From: Massilia solisilvae
GTDB lineage: Bacteria > Pseudomonadota > Gammaproteobacteria > Burkholderiales > Burkholderiaceae_D
NCBI RefSeq assembly: GCF_024753215.1
Contig: NZ_JANUGV010000010.1
Location: 1 to 64,000 of the forward strand
DNA length: 64,000 nucleotides
Direction of reading: 5' to 3'
Part shown: in pieces, positions 44,909-51,184 of the stretch
Layout: every line of letters starts with the position of its first letter
How positions within the stretch are numbered: the stretch's first letter is position 1
Program-made: the position numbers and the translations under genes
The notes under the pieces: generated by a model
Databases searched by the model: none
What the model was told of the DNA's origin: nothing
The model's input: only the letters and a program-made list of their open reading frames with translations

Positions 44909-45633
44909 CGTATCAGCCCGCGCACCTTCTGGTAGCCGCTGCGGCTGATCGGGACGCGCACGTCGCCATCGAGCACCGCGCAGTGGTTGTCCTTGCTGGC
45001 CTGTTCGATGCGTCTGATCGCCGCAAGGTTGACGATGTAAGAGCGGTGCACGCGGACGAACACCGCCGGGTCGAGCTGGGCTTCCAGTTCCGACAGCGGC
45101 TGGTTCTTCAGCCATGACTTGCCGCCGGCGCTGATACGCACGTAGTCGTCCTGCGCTTCGATGTAGCCGATGCTCTCGACCGGCACGACGTGCACGCGCG
45201 CGCCATCGCGGATCAGCACCCGCGCGAGCGGGCCGTTGCGGCGGGCCGCCTCCGACAGCAGCGAGCTCGCGCCGGCAGGCGCCGCAACGAGCGAGCGCGC
45301 ATGCGCCAGCGCCTGTTCGAGCCGCGCGCGCGAGAACGGCTTGAGCAGGTAGTCCACCGCATGCACCTCGAACGCGCGCAGCGCGAACTGGTCGTACGCG
45401 GTGACAAACAGGTAGCGTGTCTTGTCGCCCGCAAGCTCGGCCACCTCGAAGCCGTCGAGCCTCGGCATTTGAATATCGAGGAAGACGAGATCCGGTTCGA
45501 GCTCCGCGATCGACTTGACGGCATCGAAGCCGTTGGCGCATTCGCCGACAATCTCGACATCGTCCAGCGCCGCCAGATGCTCGCGCAGCACGGCCCGGGC
45601 GAGGTGCTCGTCATCCACGATCAGCACACGCAT
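44905..45633 (-). CDS. LytTR-family response regulator
   Basis: 242 residues. Receiver domain 1-115 with DDE (7-9), phosphoacceptor Asp53 in LVFLDIQMP, and Lys of LLKPFSRARL near 103. The LytTR DNA-binding domain covers about 140-240 (RVHVVPVESIGYIEAQDDYVRI, WLKNQPLSELEAQLDPAVFVRVHRSYIVNL). AlgR/LytR-like regulators bind direct repeats in promoters. It follows the kinase by 3 nt and its 3' end overlaps the helicase gene on the other strand by 4 nt. Confidence 0.95.
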   Translation of the reverse strand: MRVLIVDDEHLARAVLREHLAALDDVEIVGECANGFDAVKSIAELEPDLVFLDIQMPRLDGFEVAELAGDKTRYLFVTAYDQFALRAFEVHAVDYLLKPFSRARLEQALAHARSLVAAPAGASSLLSEAARRNGPLARVLIRDGARVHVVPVESIGYIEAQDDYVRISAGGKSWLKNQPLSELEAQLDPAVFVRVHRSYIVNLAAIRRIEQASKDNHCAVLDGDVRVPISRSGYQKVRGLIR

Positions 45634-45636
45634 CGT

Positions 45637-46689
45637 TCAGCTCTCCATGGTTTGCGCCGGCAGCACGAGCTCGACGCGGAACGTGCCGGGCCCGGCCGAC
45701 CAATGCGCGCTCGCCTCGTGCGCGTACACCGCCGCGAGCCGTGCGCGCACGTTGACCAGGCCGCGGCCACTGGCCGAACGCGGCGCCTCTTCATCGCCAC
45801 TGTCGTTCTCCAGCGCGATGCGCAGCAGCGAGCCGGCGCGTGCGGCGGCAAAGCGCAGGCGGCCGCCATCGAGCCGGCGCGCCACGCCGTGCTTAATCGC
45901 GTTTTCGACCAGCGGTTGCAGGATCAACGGCGGCAGCAGGCAGGCCAGCGCCGCGTCGTCGATGCTTTCGTCCCACGCCAGCCGTTCGCCAAAGCGCACC
46001 TGTTCGATCGCCAGGTAATGGCGCAGCAGCTCCAGCTCGTCGCGCAAGGGAATGTGGCGGCGCGCTTCGAGCCCCAGCGTGCGGCGGAAGAACTCGGCCA
46101 GCTGCAGGGTCATTTCGCGCGCTGCGGCGGGGTCGATGCTGGTGAGCGCGCTCACCGAGTTCAGACTGTTGAACAGGAAGTGCGGATCGACCTGCGCGCG
46201 CAGCAGGCGCAGCTCGGCGTCGCGCGCCATCAGCTGAGCCTGCAGCTCGCGCGTCTCGAGCTCGCGGGCGCGCCCGACCGCGATCGCCAGGTAGTTCGCG
46301 ACCGCGCACAAGCCATACAGGATCAGGCCCAGACCGAACACAGTGGCGGCCAGCGAGCGGTTCCAGGGAATACCGCCCTGCCCCAGCAAGTCATTCCACA
46401 GGCTGGCGGCGGCCAGCCACAGCCCGGCCATGCACAGGGCCGCGAACCCGAACGCGGCCAGCACGCGCCAGTGAGCCACCGCACCCAGCGGGTGTGCCCG
46501 GCACAGGTAGTACGAAGAGAATCCGGCGGCCACGCCATAGAGCACGGTGAGCGGCAGCGCGAACAGCAGGCTGGCGGCCAGGGTAACGCCCGCCGCGGCC
46601 GCGAGCAACCACGCCAGCGCGACGCCGAACAGGAGCCAGGCCAGCAGGTACAGCAGGCTGCCCTGGCGCGCGCCGAACGGGCCTTGCAT
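45637..46689 (-). CDS. LytS-type sensor histidine kinase
   Basis: 350 residues; the start overlaps the preceding stop in TGATG. The N-terminal half is four or five membrane segments with almost no periplasmic loops, so it probably senses membrane state or gets signals from its membrane neighbours. The His_kinase domain has the phosphoacceptor His170 in RAQVDPHFLFNSLNSV, and the ATPase N-box LVENAIKHG and G-box GRGLVNVRARL. It is the partner of the LytTR regulator next to it. Confidence 0.94.
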   Translation of the reverse strand: MQGPFGARQGSLLYLLAWLLFGVALAWLLAAAAGVTLAASLLFALPLTVLYGVAAGFSSYYLCRAHPLGAVAHWRVLAAFGFAALCMAGLWLAAASLWNDLLGQGGIPWNRSLAATVFGLGLILYGLCAVANYLAIAVGRARELETRELQAQLMARDAELRLLRAQVDPHFLFNSLNSVSALTSIDPAAAREMTLQLAEFFRRTLGLEARRHIPLRDELELLRHYLAIEQVRFGERLAWDESIDDAALACLLPPLILQPLVENAIKHGVARRLDGGRLRFAAARAGSLLRIALENDSGDEEAPRSASGRGLVNVRARLAAVYAHEASAHWSAGPGTFRVELVLPAQTMES

Positions 46690-47441
46690 CAGTTGCGCAC
46701 TTCCACGCCGCCCAGAATGGCGTAACCGGTCACGACCAGCCGCTTGGCGGCGACCGGCGGGTGGGCCGTCTTTTCCTCGAAACCGCCCAGGATCGGCGAG
46801 CCATGCAGCACGACCGTCCAGTCGGGCGGGCACTTGATGGTAACGCCGCCCATGAACGCGAAGACGTTGAGCACGGCCTCGCCTTCGATCGAGGCGCCGC
46901 GCATGTCGAGCGAGCAGCCGCCGAGGATGGCGGTGATGTCGCCGCCGCGGAAGGCCTGGCTGGTGACGCTGCGCTCGAAGCCGCCGAGGATGGCGCTGAT
47001 GTCCACTACCGCATCGGAAGGCGGCATGCCCGCGCCGGTCTTGGCGCCCGTGTCCGTCCACGTGGCTCCGGCTTGCGGCGCGCCGGCTGCATCGCGGCGG
47101 CGCCCGGCTTCAAAGGCGCGGTACATGAACAGTGCCCCGGCCACGATCAGGAACAGCGGCCACACCATGCCCCAGGTGAGGTAGAAGAGGCCGAGCCGGT
47201 TGCACACCAGCGCCGCGCCGATCGCCACCAGGATGCCGCCGACCAGGTAGTTGTTGGGCGAGCTGGTGTCGAACAGCTTGACCAGTCCCGCGACGATGAA
47301 CACCACCGGCCAGAACGTGATCGCATGGCGCACGTTGATGATGTCAAGGTTATCGAGCAGGAACAGCACGCCGATCGCGATGACGAGCGCGCCCGTCACG
47401 AGCTGGCCGGTGCCGGTACGGCCTGGGTTATCGTTTCTCAT
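46689..47441 (-). CDS. LiaF-like membrane protein
   Basis: 250 residues. Four membrane segments in two hairpins (LVTGALVIAIGVLFLLDNL, FWPVVFIVAGLVKLF, YLVGGILVAIGAALV, VWPLFLIVAGALFMYRAF), then a soluble beta-helix-like C-terminus made of repeats around ILGGFERSV, FRGGDITAILGGCSLDMRGA, FAFMGGVTIKCPPDW and SPILGGFEEKT. This is the LiaF/DUF2154 C-terminal pattern. In Firmicutes LiaF restrains the LiaS kinase in response to cell-envelope damage. Here it is translationally coupled to a LytS-type kinase, which suggests an analogous inhibitor. Confidence 0.85.
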   Translation of the reverse strand: MRNDNPGRTGTGQLVTGALVIAIGVLFLLDNLDIINVRHAITFWPVVFIVAGLVKLFDTSSPNNYLVGGILVAIGAALVCNRLGLFYLTWGMVWPLFLIVAGALFMYRAFEAGRRRDAAGAPQAGATWTDTGAKTGAGMPPSDAVVDISAILGGFERSVTSQAFRGGDITAILGGCSLDMRGASIEGEAVLNVFAFMGGVTIKCPPDWTVVLHGSPILGGFEEKTAHPPVAAKRLVVTGYAILGGVEVRN

Positions 47442-47802
47442 TGTCGGACTCCCTGGACTGCAGGCGGCGCGCCACGACCGGTTCGAGCACCATGGCCACG
47501 CCGCTGATGATGATGAAAATCGGCCAGCTGTTATAGATGGTCAGGCCGTAGTCGCCCTCGAAGACGGCGAACAGCCACAGGCCGATGCAGGTCATCCACA
47601 GGCCGCCGGTGAAGTCGCGCGCGCTGGGAAAGCCGATCATGCGGTTCAGCCCCACCACCACCAGAATCAGCGGCCAATAATGCCACAGCCGTGTGATGTC
47701 GAACATCCCCATCTGGTCGAGGAACAGCGCGATGCCAAGGACAACCAGCAGCAGGCCCCAGAGCATCTGGCGGCGCCATCGGTAAGAGTCGTTGCTGCGC
47801 AT
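47428..47802 (-). CDS. LiaI/DUF5668-type small membrane protein
   Basis: 124 residues; the start is the ATG 9 nt after CAGGAG (frame extends upstream without a site). Four membrane segments (LLLVVLGIALFLDQM, HYWPLILVVVGLNRMI, TCIGLWLFAVFEGDY, SWPIFIIISGVAMVLEPVV), with GIALFLDQMGMFD matching the DUF5668/LiaI-LiaF-like transmembrane unit. Its end overlaps the LiaF-like gene by 14 nt. It heads the operon of two membrane proteins, kinase and regulator. Confidence 0.85.
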   Translation of the reverse strand: MRSNDSYRWRRQMLWGLLLVVLGIALFLDQMGMFDITRLWHYWPLILVVVGLNRMIGFPSARDFTGGLWMTCIGLWLFAVFEGDYGLTIYNSWPIFIIISGVAMVLEPVVARRLQSRESDNEKR

Positions 47803-47982
47803 GTGCGTCACTCCTGTCTGTTGAACACGGACAGAAGATACCGCCGGGCGCGCGGCAGCGGAAGCGGTTTTCGGCGAATGGCGGGCGCAAGGCGGCGAAT
47901 GGCGAAGCCGGCGGCGAACGGCAGGCAGCAAAAAGGCCCGCCGCGTTCAGCGGGGCGGGCCTTGCAAGCGGAGCGGGCCGCG

Positions 47983-48162
47983 TCAGACGGCGGGATTGGC
48001 GGACAGGTCCATCGGCGGACGGCCCTTGACCTGGTTGCGGTACTTGGCGCGTGCCGCCGCCTGCCTGGCCTGTTCGCGCACCACGTTGGCACGCTTGGTC
48101 TCGCGCTTTTCCTGCTTGCTGCGGTGCTGGGCCTGGTCCTTGTTGCCGATTCGGGCGGTCAT
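47983..48162 (-). CDS. Small basic hypothetical protein
   Basis: 59 residues from an ATG 6 nt after AAAGGAG. Very basic and charged (NKDQAQHRSKQEKRETKRANVVREQARQAAARAKY), probably disordered or helical, with a Pro/Asn tail. A nucleic-acid-binding or ribosome-associated role is plausible but not demonstrated. Stands alone, followed by the 53-residue gene on the same strand upstream. The long reading frame that runs further upstream has no support. Confidence 0.65.
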   Translation of the reverse strand: MTARIGNKDQAQHRSKQEKRETKRANVVREQARQAAARAKYRNQVKGRPPMDLSANPAV

Positions 48163-48251
48163 CGTACTCTCCTTTGTCGAAACTTTTGACACGTTCGCGG
48201 CGTTGCGCGGCGCCCCTTGCGGGCCAGGCCGCGGCGCCGGTCTTGTCCCAA

Positions 48252-48413
48252 CTACGAGCGGGACGTCGTTATTTTCAGGTCCACCGGCATCAGCATTTCC
48301 CACCCGAGCTGGCGTCGGATTTCTTCCGGGGTCGGGGGCGGTTTCTGCTCGCGCATGCGGCGTTCCAGATACGCGCGCACCAGGTGCTTGGGTGGGTGCT
48401 TAATCGCAGACAT
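48252..48413 (-). CDS. Small hypothetical protein (53 aa)
   Basis: Reads MSAIKHPPKHLVRAYLERRM, then REQKPPPTPEEIRRQLGWEM and LMPVDLKITTSRS. GGAGGTTGCC sits ideally before the ATG and the codon use is that of a real gene. EEIRRQLGWEML suggests a short helix-rich protein. It lies 89 nt upstream of the 59-residue gene on the same strand. Not recognised; conservation in related genomes would confirm it. Confidence 0.6.
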   Translation of the reverse strand: MSAIKHPPKHLVRAYLERRMREQKPPPTPEEIRRQLGWEMLMPVDLKITTSRS

Positions 48414-48671
48414 GGCAACCTCCGCTTGCGTTTGTCAGCCGGCGCAGCCCCGGGGGCGCGCCGGCACATGGATTCTGGTGCCGATCCTCGAGGCGGACCG
48501 GCTGGCCTGTTGAGGTATTTGGCTTTGACCCGCGAATGCATCGCCGGCGCCTCACTCACACGGCTCCATCATAACGGCCCGGGACAGGGGCCACCGTTAG
48601 GTGACGCACAATGTGCGTTCCCCCTGCCAATGGCGTCGAAATTTTTCACACTCGGGCCATGGCGACCGCCT

Positions 48672-48688
48672 GTGTCGGCCTGGCCGAC
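48672..48688. promoter_or_regulatory. Perfect palindrome upstream of the sigma54 promoter
   Basis: TGTCGGCC-T-GGCCGACA, perfect 8-nt arms. It is centred about 34 nt upstream of the -24 element. Could be an enhancer-binding (PrsR-like) site; that distance is short for a classic upstream activating site. Confidence 0.45.
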
Positions 48689-48712
48689 AGCGCCTCCCCT
48701 CGCGCAGGCCGC

Positions 48713-48728
48713 TCGGCACGCTTCCTGC
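48713..48728 (+). promoter_or_regulatory. Sigma54 (RpoN)-type -24/-12 promoter of the PEP-CTERM gene
   Basis: CGGCACGCTTCCTGCC: GG at 48714-48715 and GC at 48726-48727 with exactly 10 nt between, close to the consensus TGGCAC-N5-TTGC. PEP-CTERM genes are known to be expressed through RpoN with the PrsK/PrsR two-component system. The expected start is near 48739, 47 nt before the ATG. Confidence 0.7.
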
Positions 48729-48785
48729 CTACTCCTTCTTATCGTGCCATCACGAGCACGAGATCCTCATCTCTGGAGAGCGTGT

Positions 48786-49442
48786 ATGAATAACCTGAAA
48801 GCGTCGATACGCCGTTTCCTCACTTGTGCATCCATCGTTGCCAGCACCGTTCCCGCGCTGGCGGCCGCCGTGCCTGTGTTCGACAACGGGCCGCCGGACC
48901 ACGTCAGCGCCAACAACATGGGCTTTGCATGGCAAGCCGACGACTTCACGATCGGCGCCGGCCAGAGCCCGGCCAGCCTGACCTTCTGGAGCCTGGAGGC
49001 CAGCGGCGCCTACCGCGGCAGCATCTCGTGGCAGATCCTGAGCGCGCCCGGTGGGTCAATCCTCGGCTCGGGCACCACCAGCAGCGTGACACGCACCAGC
49101 ACCGGCTCGTACCTGGGACTGGCGGAATACCGCAACCAGTTCGACTTCGGGACGGTGCTGGGACTTGGCGCCGGGACCTACTGGCTCGTCTTGCACAACG
49201 GCGCGTTCAGCAACCTGGGCGACCCCAACGAATTCCTGTGGGAGACCACGGCCGGCAACAGCAGCGCGGTCGGCATGGAGAGCTATGACCTCGGGAAGAC
49301 CTGGACGCCGAACGGCAACGAGCACGCGTTCGTGATCAGCGCGGTGCCCGAGCCGTCCTCGGTGGCGCTGCTGGCCGGCGGCCTGCTGCTGGCCGGGTGC
49401 CTGCGCAAACGCGAGCAGCGCAGCAAAACGTTCGCCCGCTAA
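48786..49442 (+). CDS. PEP-CTERM sorting-domain protein
   Basis: 218 residues. Signal peptide (about 1-27), then a beta-rich domain (FTIGAGQSPASLTFWSLEASGAYRGSISWQIL, FGTVLGLGAGTYWLVLHNGAF). It ends with the PEP-CTERM signal: VPEPSSVALLAGGLLLAGCL followed by RKREQR, the exosortase A target for transfer to the cell surface with exopolysaccharide. GGAGAG precedes the ATG. A sigma54-like promoter lies upstream. No exosortase gene is in the window. Function of the beta domain unknown. Confidence 0.9.
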   Translation: MNNLKASIRRFLTCASIVASTVPALAAAVPVFDNGPPDHVSANNMGFAWQADDFTIGAGQSPASLTFWSLEASGAYRGSISWQILSAPGGSILGSGTTSSVTRTSTGSYLGLAEYRNQFDFGTVLGLGAGTYWLVLHNGAFSNLGDPNEFLWETTAGNSSAVGMESYDLGKTWTPNGNEHAFVISAVPEPSSVALLAGGLLLAGCLRKREQRSKTFAR

Positions 49443-49459
49443 CGCAAGGAGAACCCGAG

Positions 49460-51124
49460 ATGAAGACTCGTTACGCACAGAACCTGCTACTGGCAACGCT
49501 GCTTGCGGCCGGCGCCGATGCGCTGGCCGCGCCTATGGCCGTCACCGAAGCGCAGTTGCCCAAGGCGGACCTGAGCCCGACGCTGGCGTCGATGGCGAAG
49601 GCGATGCCGCTGAACGCGGTGGCGCAACCGCGCCGCGTGGTGCCGCTGCGCCTGATCTCGCCCGCCATGCGCACCCAGGCGCCGCCGACCTCCGCGCGCG
49701 GGCAGCCGCCGGCATCGAGCCTGACCAGCGGCCAGGGGGGGCTGACACCGGGGGTGTACACCGGCGGGCCGCTGCTGAACATCGACGGCATCGCCTCCGA
49801 CGGCACAAGCGCGCCACCGGACCCGAACGGCGCGGTTGGCGACAGCCAGTACGTTCAGTGGGTGAACACGCGCCTTGCGATCTACAATAAGGCCAATGGC
49901 GCCCTGCTGCTCGGCCCGATCCCGGGCAACGCCCTGTTCGCCGGCATGACCGGGAGCCCTGGCGCGGATGCCTGCCGCACCAGCAACTGGGGCGACCCGA
50001 TCGTCCAGTACGACAAACAGGCCAGGCGCTGGATCCTGACCCAGTTCGCGTGGGACCCGGCCAAGACCGACACCGGGCCGTACTACCAGTGCATCGCCGT
50101 CTCCACCTCGGCCGACGCGACCGGCAGCTATTACCGCTACGCGTGGGAGATCCACAATGACGCGGGCAAGATCGTGTTCCCCGATTATCCCAAGGTCGGC
50201 GTCTGGCCCGATGCCATCTACTTCACCTGGGTGCTGTTCGAAAGCGCCACGGCAGGCGGCTATCTGGGACCGCGCGCCTGCGGCGTGGACCGCGCAGCGC
50301 TGCTGTCGGGCGGCTCGGCGAGCGCGCGCTGCTACGACTTCGGCACCGCGTACGGCCCGATCCTGCCGTCGGACCTGGACGGCACGGCCGCGCCGCCCGC
50401 CGGCAGCCCGAACTACATGCTGACGCTGGACTTCCTGGCCGACGGCACCGGCGACCACCTGTTCATGTGGCGCTTCTCGTTCGCCAACGCCACGGTGAAC
50501 GGGCCGGTGACGGTGCCGGTGGCGCCGTTCACGATCGCCTGCCCGAGCACCTATGGAGGCCCGTGCGTGCGCCAGCCGGCGCCCGGCGAGGCGCTTGACG
50601 CGCTAGGCGACCGGCTGATGCACCGGCTCGCGTACCGCAACTTCGGCAACCGCGAGGTGCTGGTCGCGAACCACTCGGTGCAGCAGCCGGGCGCGCCCAC
50701 CGACGGGCCAGTGGGCGTGCGCTGGTACGAGATCCGCAACCCGGCCAGCGACAGCGTGGCGGTGTACCAACAAGGCACCTGGGCGCCGGATGGCCTGGAC
50801 CGCTGGATGGGCAGCATCGCGATGGACAAGATGGGCAATATCGCGCTGGGCTACAGTGCGTCCGGCACCAAGACGCCGCCGGGGGTGCGCTACACCGGCC
50901 GGCTGCGCAGCGAGCCAACGGGGCGGCTGGAGCCGGAAGCGGTGCTGGTCTCCGGCGGCGGCTCGCAGGTTGACACCTACAACCGCTGGGGCGACTACAG
51001 CGCGATGACGATCGACCCGAGCGGCGACTGCAATTTCTGGTACACCCAGGAGTACATCCGGGCGACCGGCTCGTTCAACTGGAGCACCCGCATCGGCGAG
51101 TTCAGGTTCAAGAACTGCAAGTAG
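49460..51124 (+). CDS. Large exported protein of unknown function
   Basis: 554 residues; the start is the ATG 8 nt after AAGGAG, opening a signal peptide (YAQNLLLATLLAAGADALAA). The mature protein has a Pro/Ser linker, then a region with PDPNGAVGDSQYVQWVNTRLAIYNK, DPIVQYDKQARRWILTQFAW, VWPDAIYFTWVLF and RLMHRLAYRNFGNREVLVANHSVQ, the pattern of a bacterial secreted beta-propeller-like family seen in many soil bacteria. It starts 17 nt after the PEP-CTERM gene, so one transcript is likely, but it has no PEP-CTERM signal of its own. Role unknown. Confidence 0.75.
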   Translation: MKTRYAQNLLLATLLAAGADALAAPMAVTEAQLPKADLSPTLASMAKAMPLNAVAQPRRVVPLRLISPAMRTQAPPTSARGQPPASSLTSGQGGLTPGVYTGGPLLNIDGIASDGTSAPPDPNGAVGDSQYVQWVNTRLAIYNKANGALLLGPIPGNALFAGMTGSPGADACRTSNWGDPIVQYDKQARRWILTQFAWDPAKTDTGPYYQCIAVSTSADATGSYYRYAWEIHNDAGKIVFPDYPKVGVWPDAIYFTWVLFESATAGGYLGPRACGVDRAALLSGGSASARCYDFGTAYGPILPSDLDGTAAPPAGSPNYMLTLDFLADGTGDHLFMWRFSFANATVNGPVTVPVAPFTIACPSTYGGPCVRQPAPGEALDALGDRLMHRLAYRNFGNREVLVANHSVQQPGAPTDGPVGVRWYEIRNPASDSVAVYQQGTWAPDGLDRWMGSIAMDKMGNIALGYSASGTKTPPGVRYTGRLRSEPTGRLEPEAVLVSGGGSQVDTYNRWGDYSAMTIDPSGDCNFWYTQEYIRATGSFNWSTRIGEFRFKNCK

Positions 51125-51137
51125 AACCCTGCGCGCG

Positions 51138-51166
51138 AAAAAAAGGGGAGCCGAGGCTCCCCTTCT
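51138..51166. terminator. Bidirectional intrinsic terminator
   Basis: GGGGAGCC-GA-GGCTCCCC (51145-51162) with seven As on the left and TTCTCATTT on the right. It can end the exported-protein transcript (plus) and, better, the TonB receptor transcript (minus, stop at 51185). Confidence 0.85.
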
Positions 51167-51184
51167 CATTTGCTGCAGCCCTGC

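Larger units (their letters stand above)
48414..48785. other. Intergenic region with divergent promoters
   Basis: No gene supported. It holds a palindrome TGTCGGCCTGGCCGACA (48672-48688) and a sigma54-like promoter (48714-48727) ahead of the PEP-CTERM gene, plus the start region of the 53-residue gene. Frames crossing it lack ribosome sites. Confidence 0.6.
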
